The notes beneath the pieces are model-generated. The model was not told the DNA's origin. It did no database searches and saw only the letters and a program-made list of their open reading frames with translations. Of a stretch of 64,000 nt of DNA, positions 34,907 through 43,691 are shown piece by piece; the first letter of the stretch is position 1, and the number at the start of each line of letters is the position of its first letter. The stretch is from assembly GCF_020176695.1 (NCBI RefSeq), contig NZ_JAIWIA010000007.1, positions 186,001 to 250,000 on the forward strand, read 5' to 3'. Origin of the DNA: Massilia sp. MS-15 (lineage in GTDB: Bacteria; Pseudomonadota; Gammaproteobacteria; Burkholderiales; Burkholderiaceae_D). A program made the translations under genes and the position numbers.

Positions 34907-36679
34907 TCAGGCCGCCATGGGCTGCTGCCCGGCCAGCCAGGCCAGCAGTTCCGGCGCCGGCAGTGGCCGGCTATAGAAATAGCCCTGTCCCTTGGCGCAG
35001 CACTGGGCCCGCACCACCTCCGCCTGGGACGCGGTCTCGATGCCTTCGGCCACCGTCTTCATGCCCAGGCTCTGCGCCACCTTGACCGTGGCTTCGATCA
35101 GCACCCGGTGGTGGTGGCTGGTATCGGCCTGGCTCACGAAGGAGCGGTCGATCTTGACCGTGTCCACCGGCAGCAGGTGCAGGCTGGACAGCGAGGAATA
35201 GCCGGTGCCAAAGTCGTCCAGCGCGAGCTGGATGCCGAGCGCCTTCAGCTCGTGCAGGCGCTGCTGGATGTCCTGGTCCTGGGCCGCCAGGCTTTCGGTG
35301 ACTTCCAGCTGCAGCTGGCCGGGCGGCATGCCGGTGGCCTGCAGCACGCGCCGCACGCCGTCGATCCACCCTGGCTGGCCGAGCTGGGCGCGCGACAGGT
35401 TGACCGCGATCACGCGCGGCGCGGCGCCGCCCAGGCGCGCCTGCCAGTCCATGAAATCGCGGCAGGAGCGCTCCAGCACGAAGTCGCCCACCGCGCCGAT
35501 CAGGCCGCACTCCTCGGCGACGCCGATGAACTCGATCGGCGGCACGATGCCGCGCTGCGGATGGCGCCAGCGCACCAGGGCCTCGACCCCGGCGGCATGG
35601 TCGGTGCCGCCGTCGGGCAGCAGGCCGACCACGGGCTGGTACACCACGAACAGCTGCTCCTCGACCAGCGCCTGGCGCAGTTCGGCCTCAATGTCGGCGC
35701 GGCGCGCGGCGCGTTCGCGCATGCTGCTGTCGAACACCACCTGGCGCGCGCCGCCGGCGCGCTTGGCTTCGACCATGGCGATGCCGGCATCGCGCAGGAT
35801 CTCGTCGGCGTCGCGCAGGCCGCCATGCAGGGCGTCGGCGCCCCAGGTCAGGCCCAGGCTGATGTTGCACACGACGTCGTGGCCTTGCACACGGTAGGAC
35901 CGTCCCAGCGCGTCGAGGAGGCGCGCCGCGACCCGCTCGGCGTCTTCACGCGCGCGCAGGCCGTCGAGCACCACCACGAATTCGTCGCCGCCGACGCGCG
36001 CGGCCAGCTGGCTGCTGGCAGTGCCGGCGGCGGGGCCGATGCGGTCGCTCGGCGGACGCAGCGCGCCGCGGATGCGGTCGGCCACCTGCACCAGCAGGGC
36101 GTCGCCCACCGCCTGGCCGAGGTTGTCGTTGACCTGGCGGAAGCGGTCGCAGTTCATGAACAGCACCGCGAAGTCGGAGGTCGCATGCGGCCCCGCCACC
36201 AGGTGCTGGAGCTGCTCGCGCACCGCTTCGCGATTCGGCATCCGGGTCAGCGCGTCGGTGCGCGCGGCATTGCGCAGGCGGCGCAGCAGGGTCTCCTGCT
36301 CGCGCTGCACCTCGAGCGTGGCGTCGCCGACCACCGCCATCAGGCGCTGGGCGTCCAGCTTCATCAGGCTGATACCGAGTACCTGCGGACTGCCGGGCGC
36401 GGTCAGCGCCGGCGGCAGCGGTGCGCGCAGGCCTTCGCAGATCACGCCGGAACTGTCGGCGAAACCGGCCGCCAGCTGCGGCAACTGGGGCGCGACCGGG
36501 GCCAGCACGGCGTACAGGTTCTCGAGACCGGTATCGCAGGCGAGCGGCATCAGGAGGCTGGAAGCCATCGGGTTGAGCATCTCGACCGTGCCATCGGGCG
36601 CGATCTGCGCCAGGCCGATCGGTGCGCGGTACAGGAATTGCACCAGCGTTTCGTAGGCATCGCTCGGGTCAGGCAACAT
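34907..36679 (-). CDS. GGDEF-EAL cyclic-di-GMP protein with N-terminal PAS-like region
   Basis: A 590-residue protein. Residues about 8-120 form a PAS-like domain that is a close relative of the N-terminus of the neighbouring PAS-GGDEF protein (LVQFLYRAPIGLAQIAPDGTVEMLNP). The GGDEF motif (residues 230-234, RVGGDEF) is intact, with no RxxD inhibitory site. The EAL domain starts at E366-A367-L368 and keeps the metal and substrate motifs: EALVRWRHP, VNLSRAQL, EVTES, LDDFGTGYSSL, KIDRSFV, EGIET and the closing QGYFYSRPLP. It may be a true c-di-GMP phosphodiesterase or bifunctional. Its start overlaps the stop of the upstream GGDEF gene by 11 bases. Confidence 0.92.
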   Translation of the reverse strand: MLPDPSDAYETLVQFLYRAPIGLAQIAPDGTVEMLNPMASSLLMPLACDTGLENLYAVLAPVAPQLPQLAAGFADSSGVICEGLRAPLPPALTAPGSPQVLGISLMKLDAQRLMAVVGDATLEVQREQETLLRRLRNAARTDALTRMPNREAVREQLQHLVAGPHATSDFAVLFMNCDRFRQVNDNLGQAVGDALLVQVADRIRGALRPPSDRIGPAAGTASSQLAARVGGDEFVVVLDGLRAREDAERVAARLLDALGRSYRVQGHDVVCNISLGLTWGADALHGGLRDADEILRDAGIAMVEAKRAGGARQVVFDSSMRERAARRADIEAELRQALVEEQLFVVYQPVVGLLPDGGTDHAAGVEALVRWRHPQRGIVPPIEFIGVAEECGLIGAVGDFVLERSCRDFMDWQARLGGAAPRVIAVNLSRAQLGQPGWIDGVRRVLQATGMPPGQLQLEVTESLAAQDQDIQQRLHELKALGIQLALDDFGTGYSSLSSLHLLPVDTVKIDRSFVSQADTSHHHRVLIEATVKVAQSLGMKTVAEGIETASQAEVVRAQCCAKGQGYFYSRPLPAPELLAWLAGQQPMAA

Positions 36680-38039
36680 GCTCGGCACCTTCGTTTCCTT
36701 CGGACTGGTGGACGGGGGCGCCGGCAAGTGCCGGGCGCCAGCTTTCTACCCGATTGCGGCCGCCGCGCTTGGCCGCGTACAGGGCTTGGTCGGCGCGCTT
36801 GAGCAGCAGGTCGATGCCGCCTTCGCCATCGTCCAGGCAGGCCACGCCGGCGCTGACCGTGCAGGCGATACGCACGCCGTCGACCTCGGCTGCCTGGGCC
36901 GCCACCGCGTCGCGCAGGCGTTCCGCCACCAGCGCCGCTTGCGCCAGCCCGGTGGACGGCAGCAGCACCGCGAATTCCTCGCCGCCGACGCGGGCCACCA
37001 CGTCCACTTCGCGGAAGGTGCTCAGCAGCAGCCCGGCCAGGTGGCGCAGCACGGCGTCGCCGGCCGGATGGCCGTGGCGGTCGTTGATGGTTTTGAAATG
37101 GTCGGCGTCGAAGGCGATCACCGCGGTCGGGCGCGCCAGGGCGCAGCTGCGTTCCAGTTCGCGCCCGGCCGCCTCGAAGAAGGCGCGCCGGTTCGCGAGG
37201 CCGGTGAGGTGGTCGGCGAAGGCTTCCTGGCGCCGCTGTTCGCTGGCGCCGCGCTGCTCGCTGATGTCGCGCAGGATGAGGCAATAGGCCGGGCCTTCCG
37301 GCACCGCGCCGCTGGGCGGCTCGCGTTCCGGCAGCGGCGCGATCAGGGCGCTGCCCCAGAAGGCGCTGCCATCGGCGCGCACGCGCCGCCCTTCGTCCAG
37401 GCTCCAGCCGTCGCGTCCGGCTTCGCGCAGGCGGTCGAGCAGGTGTTCGGGCGTCATGCCATCGGGGGGATAGAAGATCGAATACGGGCGTCCCACCGCG
37501 TCCTGGCCGTGACCCGTGACGCGCGCGATACTGGGGTTCCACGCGGCGATCGCGCCCTGGGCGTCGAGGCCGACCAGGGCATAGTCGGCGATGCCGGTCA
37601 GGATCGCGTTCAGCCAGGCCTCGTTCTGGCGCAGCTGGCGCTCGCGCCGCACCTGCAGCGTGACGTCCTCCAGCACCGCCATCAGGCGCCCGGCGTCGAG
37701 CTTGAGCAGGGTGAGGGACAGGATCTGCGGCTGTTTCCGGGCGTTGCCGCCGGCATGCAGGTGCAGGTGCAGGCCGTCGCAGATCTTGCCGGCCGGGCGC
37801 TCGTAGCGCGCACACAGGTGGCGCAGATCGGGCGCCACGTCCTGCAGCAGGGTCAGCAGGTTGTCGAGGCCGCCGTCGCGCGAGAGCGGCATCAGGAGCT
37901 GGGCCGCGATCGGGTTGATCATGCCGATGGCGCCGTCGGCGTCGGCCTGCACCAGGCCAACCGGCGCCAGGTACAGGAACTGGATCAGCGCTTCGTGCTC
38001 GGCGCGCAGCTCGGCGAAGTCCTCGGGCGGGTGGCGCAT
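36669..38039 (-). CDS. Diguanylate cyclase with two PAS domains
   Basis: A 456-residue protein. PAS 1 covers about residues 12-120 and PAS 2 about 145-265 (ILTGIADYALVGLDAQGAIAAWNPS, then a PAC-like ending). The GGDEF domain has an intact active site GGEEF (residues 352-356) and an upstream RxxD inhibitory site (REVD), so it should make c-di-GMP with product feedback. It starts 32 bp after the PYP-like gene and its stop overlaps the GGDEF-EAL gene, so the three are one transcript and partly coupled. The signal sensed by its own PAS domains is unknown. Confidence 0.93.
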   Translation of the reverse strand: MRHPPEDFAELRAEHEALIQFLYLAPVGLVQADADGAIGMINPIAAQLLMPLSRDGGLDNLLTLLQDVAPDLRHLCARYERPAGKICDGLHLHLHAGGNARKQPQILSLTLLKLDAGRLMAVLEDVTLQVRRERQLRQNEAWLNAILTGIADYALVGLDAQGAIAAWNPSIARVTGHGQDAVGRPYSIFYPPDGMTPEHLLDRLREAGRDGWSLDEGRRVRADGSAFWGSALIAPLPEREPPSGAVPEGPAYCLILRDISEQRGASEQRRQEAFADHLTGLANRRAFFEAAGRELERSCALARPTAVIAFDADHFKTINDRHGHPAGDAVLRHLAGLLLSTFREVDVVARVGGEEFAVLLPSTGLAQAALVAERLRDAVAAQAAEVDGVRIACTVSAGVACLDDGEGGIDLLLKRADQALYAAKRGGRNRVESWRPALAGAPVHQSEGNEGAEHVA

Positions 38040-38071
38040 GCGGGTCCCTGGCAGTGGATCGGTGCCGCGGT

Positions 38072-38464
38072 TCAGCGCGGCTGGCGCTGCACCAGCACGT
38101 AGCGGAACACGCCGCCCGGCGCGGCCAGCAGGCGCAGGGCCACCTTGACAGGGCGCATGCGCAGGGTCAGCACATAGTCGATGGTGGCATCCAGCATGCT
38201 GCCGTCTTCCTGGGCATCCTCGAAACGCTGGGCCACCATGAAGTTGTTCATGCATGGCGCCACATTGGTAAACAGGGGCTGGCCCAGCACCCGCTGCGGC
38301 GACAGGCCGGCCGCCTGCGATTCGAAGGCGTTGTAGCGCTGCACCATCGTATCGGCGTCGAAGGCGATCACGCCGAAGTCTAGCCCGTCGAGCTGTTCCG
38401 GCGAACAGCGGTCCAGCTCCTCGGCCAGGTCGGGGCGCGAGAAGCTCAGCGTAGATACATTCAT
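38072..38464 (-). CDS. Photoactive-yellow-protein-like PAS protein
   Basis: A 130-residue protein aligning nearly without gaps to photoactive yellow protein (125 residues) as I recall that sequence. Shared: QLDGLDFG near the N-terminus, YNA-E (Tyr44 and Glu48 for PYP Tyr42 and Glu46), P-Q-V-G, the VAPC motif with the chromophore cysteine (Cys71 for Cys69), Tyr97 and Met103 (Tyr94 and Met100) and PVKV near the end. Thr50 and Arg52 of PYP are Ala and Leu here, which usually shifts kinetics rather than abolishing binding. PYP binds p-coumaric acid and reads blue light. Placed at the head of a c-di-GMP gene pair, it likely supplies the input. p-Coumaroyl supply genes are not in the window. Confidence 0.85.
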   Translation of the reverse strand: MNVSTLSFSRPDLAEELDRCSPEQLDGLDFGVIAFDADTMVQRYNAFESQAAGLSPQRVLGQPLFTNVAPCMNNFMVAQRFEDAQEDGSMLDATIDYVLTLRMRPVKVALRLLAAPGGVFRYVLVQRQPR

Positions 38465-38646
38465 GACAGGCGGGCGCGACTTTTCGCGACAGTTGATTTG
38501 AGGAAATTGATGTTGACACGCCGCCAGCAGGTTTGTCAATTGTGCGCAGCGTCCGAGTGACGTCGATGCACACCCGCTCATGCAGCCTGGGCAGGCGCGG
38601 CCGGCAACGCCGCGGGCGCCCTACCCGGCCCAGGAGCCGCAGGGTC

Positions 38647-41049
38647 TCAGGCTTCGCCGGCGGACGCCGCTGACGGCTCTTCTTCTTCTTCTTCCTCCGC
38701 GCCCTCGTCGTCTTCCTGCGGCGCCAGGTCTTCCGGCGCGATATCGATGGCGCGCAGTCCCGGGTCGCCGGCGAATTCCTCGAATACCCAATCGTCGTGG
38801 TCGCGCACCAGGCCTTCCGGGGGCGGCGGCTGCGCGGCATCGGGCGGCTGGGGCCGGGCGCCCAGCGCCACGCGCATGTAGTCGATCCAGATCGGCAGCG
38901 CCAGCGTGGCGCCGAACTCGCGCCCGCCGAGCGAGCGCGGTTCGTCGTAGCCCATCCAGGCCACCGCCACCACCTTGCCGCCATAGCCGGCGAACCAGCC
39001 GTCGATGGCGTCGCTGGTGGTGCCGGTCTTGCCGGCGAGGTCGGCGCGGCCCAGCTGGCGCACGGCGGCGGCGCCGGTACCGTAGCGGGTGACGTCGCGC
39101 AGCATGGAATCGGCAACGAAGGCCGTGCGCGCGTCGAGCACGCGCGCGCCTTCCTGGCGCGCTGGCGGGCGGTTGTCCTGCAGGATGCTGCCGTCGCCGT
39201 CGCGAATCTGGGCGATCAGGTAGGGCTTGATGCGGTAGCCGCCGTTGGCGAACACGGCGTAGGCGCCCGCCATCTGCAGCGGCGTCATGGCGCCGGTGCC
39301 GAGGGCCAGGGTCAGGTTCTTCGGGTGGCGCGCCAGGTCCAGGCCGAAGCGCCCCAGGTAGTCGTGGGCCTGGTCGACGCCGAGCGCACGCAGCAGGCGC
39401 ACGGTGGTCACGTTCTTCGAATGCGCCAGCGAGTAACGCATCGTGATCGGCCCGTCGAACACGCCGTCGTCGTTCTGCGGCGACCAGGTCGCGCCGGCGT
39501 TCTCGCCCGGCATCTCGAGCGGCGCGTCGAGGATCAGGGTGCCCGGGCCGTAGCCCTTGTCGAGCGCCGCCGCGTAGACCAGCGGCTTGATCGCGGAACC
39601 AGGCTGGCGCCAGGCCTGGGTCACGTGGTTGAACTTCTGCAGGTTGTAGTCGAAGCCGCCCACCAGCGCGTGGTAGGCGCCGGTGTCGGCGTCGAGCGCG
39701 ACAAAGGCGGCCGCCACCTGCGGCACCTGGGCGATCGCCCAGCCCTCGTCCTTGTCCCTCGCCTTGTCTTTCCCGGGACGCTGGCTGACGCGCACCACCG
39801 CGCCCGGCGCGATGCGCAGGCTGTTCCTGGCGCCGGCGGCCAGGCCGCGCGCGGCGAACTTCAGGCCGGCGCCCCCGATCGACAGGCGCTCGCCGCTGAG
39901 CAGCTCGACCTCCACCCGCTGGCTCGAGGCGGCCAGCACCACGGCCGGCAGCAGGCCTTCGCTCTGCGGGCGCTTCTGCAGCGCCTCGATGATCGCTTCC
40001 TCGCGTTCGTCCGGGTCATGCGGCAGGTCGATGCGCGCTTCCGGGCCACGGTAGCCGTGCCGCTGGTCGTAGTCGAGCACGTTGCGGCGCACGGATTCGT
40101 AGGCCGCGTCCTGCTCGGCCTTGAGGATGGTGGTGGTGACCACGATGCCGCGCTCGTAGGCGGCGTCGCCGAACTGGGCGTACACGGCCTGGCGCGCCAG
40201 CTCGGCCACGTAGTCGGCGCGGGTGTCGAAGACCTGGCCGCCGCGGTGGATGCGCAGCGGCTCGGCCAGGGCCTGGCGGTAGGCCGCCTCGTCGATCCGG
40301 TCCAGTTCGTATAGACGCTTGAGCACGGCGTGCTGGCGCTGCTGCGCGCGCTTCGGGTTGGCGATCGGGTTGTGGCGCGAGGGGTTCTGCGGCAGGCCGG
40401 CCAGCATCGCGGTCTCGGCCAGGCTCAGCTCCTCGAGCGGCTTGCCGAAGTAGGCGCGGGCCGCACTGGAGAAGCCATAGGCGCGGTTGCCGAGGAAGAC
40501 CTGGTTCATGTACAGCTCCAGGATCTGATCCTTGGTGAGCGCGTCCTCGATCCGGTAGGCGAGGGCGATCTCGATCAGCTTGCGCGACAAGACCTTTTCA
40601 TTGGTGAGGAAGAAGTTGCGCGCCACCTGCATCGTGATGGTCGAGGCGCCGCCGGCGCCAAAGCCTTCGCGCAGGTTGGACAGCACGGCGCGCGCCGCGC
40701 CGCGCCAGTCGATGCCCTGGTGCTGGTAGAAATGCGCGTCCTCGATCGCCAGCAGCGCCTCCTTCATGGGCGCCGGGATGCGCGCGATCGGCACGAAGTC
40801 GCGCCGCTCGACGCCGAATTCGCCGATCAGGTGGCCGTCGGCGGTATACACGCGCAGCGGGATCTTGGGCTGGTAGTCGAGCACCGCGTCGATCTTCGGC
40901 ACCTTGGGCAGCACCGCCACCATGACGTACAGCACGGCGCCGGCCGCCAGCAGCACCAGCGCGGCCAGGCTGAAAAAGACCAGCATGCGCAGGCGGCGCG
41001 CGCCGGAGCGCGCGGAAGTGGTTGCGGGTGTCGAAGCGGGCTTGTTCAC
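38647..41049 (-). CDS. mrcA: Penicillin-binding protein 1A
   Basis: An 800-residue class A PBP. A transmembrane anchor (about residues 22-45) precedes the transglycosylase domain with EDAHFYQHQGIDW and the QVARNFFL and EIALAYRIE motifs, an OB-like insert, and the transpeptidase domain with SAIK (active Ser), the SKN triad and KTGTT. It ends in a very acidic tail (a run of Glu/Asp at about 775-790). A GTG start at 41049 was chosen because it matches PBP1A starts; an ATG at 41112 is possible. It polymerises and cross-links peptidoglycan. The PYP-like gene is 182 bp downstream on the same strand. Confidence 0.92.
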   Translation of the reverse strand: MNKPASTPATTSARSGARRLRMLVFFSLAALVLLAAGAVLYVMVAVLPKVPKIDAVLDYQPKIPLRVYTADGHLIGEFGVERRDFVPIARIPAPMKEALLAIEDAHFYQHQGIDWRGAARAVLSNLREGFGAGGASTITMQVARNFFLTNEKVLSRKLIEIALAYRIEDALTKDQILELYMNQVFLGNRAYGFSSAARAYFGKPLEELSLAETAMLAGLPQNPSRHNPIANPKRAQQRQHAVLKRLYELDRIDEAAYRQALAEPLRIHRGGQVFDTRADYVAELARQAVYAQFGDAAYERGIVVTTTILKAEQDAAYESVRRNVLDYDQRHGYRGPEARIDLPHDPDEREEAIIEALQKRPQSEGLLPAVVLAASSQRVEVELLSGERLSIGGAGLKFAARGLAAGARNSLRIAPGAVVRVSQRPGKDKARDKDEGWAIAQVPQVAAAFVALDADTGAYHALVGGFDYNLQKFNHVTQAWRQPGSAIKPLVYAAALDKGYGPGTLILDAPLEMPGENAGATWSPQNDDGVFDGPITMRYSLAHSKNVTTVRLLRALGVDQAHDYLGRFGLDLARHPKNLTLALGTGAMTPLQMAGAYAVFANGGYRIKPYLIAQIRDGDGSILQDNRPPARQEGARVLDARTAFVADSMLRDVTRYGTGAAAVRQLGRADLAGKTGTTSDAIDGWFAGYGGKVVAVAWMGYDEPRSLGGREFGATLALPIWIDYMRVALGARPQPPDAAQPPPPEGLVRDHDDWVFEEFAGDPGLRAIDIAPEDLAPQEDDEGAEEEEEEEPSAASAGEA

Positions 41050-41203
41050 GGGCGGTCGCGGGCTGGGTTGCAGGGCTGCGCCGGCGCGGCCGGGGCATGG
41101 TGTCCGCCGCATTCTACTCTGTCAAAGCGCTTTCCTTCCATAACGTCCTATGCGATAGTCACGCCTTCGGCTCTGCCAAAGTATGCATTCCAGGGGAACT
41201 TCC

Positions 41204-43495
41204 ATGCCTTACGATTCGCCTTCCAGCCCGGGCGCGACCGCCTTCAAGCCATACATACCGGCCAATGCCCAGCTGCCCGAGATGACGCTGCGCGCGCTCG
41301 TCATGGGCACCGTGCTGGGCATGATCTTCGGCGCGTCCTCGCTTTACCTGGTGCTGAAGGTGGGCCTGACGGTGAGCGCCTCGATCCCGGTGGCGGTGAT
41401 CGCGATCACCCTGTTCCACACGGCGAAGAAATTCGGCGCGCGCGAATCGACCATCCTCGAGAACAGCATCACCCAGACCGCCGGCTCGGCCGGCGAGTCG
41501 CTCGCCTTCGGCCTGGGCGTGACCATGCCGGCCATCATGATCCTCGGTTTCGACCTGGAGATCTCGCGCGTGATGCTGGTGGGCGTGCTGGGCGGGCTGC
41601 TGGGCATCCTGATGATGATCCCGATGCGCCGCACCATGATCGTCGACGCCCACCGCGAACTGAAGTACCCCGAAGGCACGGCCTGCGCCGAGGTGCTCAA
41701 GGCCGCCGCCACCGAGACCTCGCGCGTGGCCGCCGGCGAAGTCCGCGAGGACGGGTCGGACGCGGCGCGCGACGCCCGCCGCCGCGCGATGCTGATCTTC
41801 GGCGGCTTCGGCATCGGCCTGCTGTACAAGACCCTGAGCGTGTCCTTCAAGGGCTGGCGCGACTACGTCAACTTCGAGTTCGCCAGCCCGCTCAAGGGCG
41901 GCTCGGCCGGCGCCGAAGTCTCGCCCGAGCTGCTCGGCGTGGGCTACATCATCGGCCCGCGCATCGCGCTGACCATGGCGGCCGGCGGCGTGCTGTCCTA
42001 TCTGCTCCTGATTCCGATGATCGCGTTCTTCGGCGAGCTCCTCACGGTGCCGCTGGCGCCGGCCACCACCCTGATCAAGGACATGGGCCCCGACGACATC
42101 CGCAACGCCTACGTGCTGTACATCGGCGCGGGCGCGGTGGCGGCCGGCGGCCTGATCGCCCTGGTGCGCTCGATGCCGGCCATCTGGAAGGGTTTGACCG
42201 GCGGCCTGGCCGGCATGGGCAAGGGTTCGGTTGCTGCCAGGGACAAGGCCGGCGGCGAGACCCTGCGCACCGAGCGCGACATCCCGCTCAAGTGGGTCGT
42301 GATCGGCTGCCTGGCCATCATCGCCGTGATCACGGTGGCTACCCCGCTGCACATGAACCTGCTGGGCGCGCTGCTGATCCTGGTGTTCGGCTTCCTGTTC
42401 GCCACCGTGTCCTCGCGCCTGACCGGCGAAGTGGGCTCCTCGTCGAACCCGATCTCCGGCATGGCGGTGGCCACGCTGCTGTTTACCTGCCTGATCTTCC
42501 TGGTGATGGGCTGGACCGGCGGCCAGTACTACGTGACCGCGCTGTCGGTCGGCGCCATCGTCTGCATCGCCGCCAGCAATGCCGGCACCACCTCGCAGGA
42601 CCTCAAGACCGGCTACCTGGTTGGCTCGACCCCGCGCTTGCAGCAGTATGCGATCCTGTGCGGCGCCTTCGCCTCGGCCCTGATCCTGGGACCGATCCTG
42701 CTCAAGCTGAACGAGGCCGGCACGGTCTACGTGCCGGCGGCCCAGGTGGCGCCGAACCTGCGGGTGGACGCGTCGAAGCTGACCGAGACCGCGCAGCTGC
42801 AGGGTCCGCAGGCCGCCAGCGACACCCGCACCTATAAAGTGTGGCAGAAGACCGATACCGCCGGCGGCCCGGCCGGCAAGTACCTGGTGGCGGACGACGG
42901 CCGCCTGGCCTACCTGGTCGACCCCGGCATCAACGGCACCCACAAGACGCGTCCGGACGGCACCGAGGTGAAGAAGTACGATGCGCCGAAGGCGGTCCTG
43001 ATGTCCTATATCATCAAGGGCATCCTCGACCAGGAACTGCCCTGGACCCTGGTGCTGTTCGGGGTGATGATCTCGGTGGTGCTGGAGATGGCGGGCGTGC
43101 ATGCGCTGGCCTTCTCGGTGGGTGTCTACCTGCCGCTGATCTCGACCCTGCCGATCGCGGTGGGCGGCCTGGTGCGCTGGGTAACGGACCGCCGCAACGG
43201 GCGCCTGCCCCAGTACGCCAGCCTGAACGAGGAAGCGCGCCAGGCCGCGGGCGACCGCAGCTCGGGCACGCTGCTGGCATCGGGCTACATCGCGGGCGGC
43301 GCCCTGGCCGGCATCGTCATCGCCATCACGGCGGGCGTGCTGACCGACTTCGACACCAGCATGGCCAAGTGGGCCGAAGCCTCGAACCCGTTCTTCGCGG
43401 GACCGGATTCGCACCTGCTGACCCTGATTCCGTACGCGCTGATCATCGCGCTGCTGTACTGGGTGGCGCGCGAAAAACCGCAAGCCAAGACGTAG
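41204..43495 (+). CDS. OPT-family oligopeptide transporter
   Basis: A 763-residue membrane protein with about 14-16 hydrophobic helices and OPT family signatures: TLRALVMGTVLGMIFGASSLYL at the N-terminus, the NSITQTAGSAGESLAFG motif and GASSNP-like GEVGSSSNPISGMA in the middle, QDLKTGYLVGSTPR towards the C-terminal half, plus a soluble loop (about 510-600). It resembles the EspB/YSL-type peptide transporters of proteobacteria and imports oligopeptides or metal-peptide complexes. AGGGGAA precedes the ATG. Its stop codon TAG is the first TAG of repeat copy C. Confidence 0.88.
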   Translation: MPYDSPSSPGATAFKPYIPANAQLPEMTLRALVMGTVLGMIFGASSLYLVLKVGLTVSASIPVAVIAITLFHTAKKFGARESTILENSITQTAGSAGESLAFGLGVTMPAIMILGFDLEISRVMLVGVLGGLLGILMMIPMRRTMIVDAHRELKYPEGTACAEVLKAAATETSRVAAGEVREDGSDAARDARRRAMLIFGGFGIGLLYKTLSVSFKGWRDYVNFEFASPLKGGSAGAEVSPELLGVGYIIGPRIALTMAAGGVLSYLLLIPMIAFFGELLTVPLAPATTLIKDMGPDDIRNAYVLYIGAGAVAAGGLIALVRSMPAIWKGLTGGLAGMGKGSVAARDKAGGETLRTERDIPLKWVVIGCLAIIAVITVATPLHMNLLGALLILVFGFLFATVSSRLTGEVGSSSNPISGMAVATLLFTCLIFLVMGWTGGQYYVTALSVGAIVCIAASNAGTTSQDLKTGYLVGSTPRLQQYAILCGAFASALILGPILLKLNEAGTVYVPAAQVAPNLRVDASKLTETAQLQGPQAASDTRTYKVWQKTDTAGGPAGKYLVADDGRLAYLVDPGINGTHKTRPDGTEVKKYDAPKAVLMSYIIKGILDQELPWTLVLFGVMISVVLEMAGVHALAFSVGVYLPLISTLPIAVGGLVRWVTDRRNGRLPQYASLNEEARQAAGDRSSGTLLASGYIAGGALAGIVIAITAGVLTDFDTSMAKWAEASNPFFAGPDSHLLTLIPYALIIALLYWVAREKPQAKT

Positions 43496-43661
43496 GGTGG
43501 GCGGCTCTAGCGCGGAGCCGCTTTGCCCGCGGCCTGCCCGCCGCCCACGCGGTCAGCCAGTCCATGCAGCGCCGCGCCGCGTGACCTGACACCTTGGGCG
43601 CGTGGGCGGCGCGCACGCAGCCGGCGGCGCACAAGGAGCAGGAACAGCCGCCCACCCTACG
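43492..43661. repeat. Dispersed hairpin repeat, copy C, beginning at the OPT stop codon
   Basis: Two arms, each bounded by GTGGGCGGC and GCCGCCCAC: arm 1 at 43492-43552 starts GTAGGGTGGGCGG and ends CCGCCCACGCGG; arm 2 at 43599-43661 ends CCGCCCACCCTACG. The layout is the same as in copy B, with different spacers. Bases 43493-43495 (TAG) are the stop of the OPT transporter gene. The arms can fold into long stems, so it may end transcription between OPT and the convergent epimerase gene. Confidence 0.78.
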
Positions 43662-43691
43662 GGCGGCGCGCCCAGGCTTGCGCTGGAGGGC

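Noticed and set aside
41159-43483. 774-residue minus-strand frame opposite the OPT gene
   Set aside because: Shadow of the transporter; His/Arg/Asp-rich composition typical of antisense of GC-rich code.
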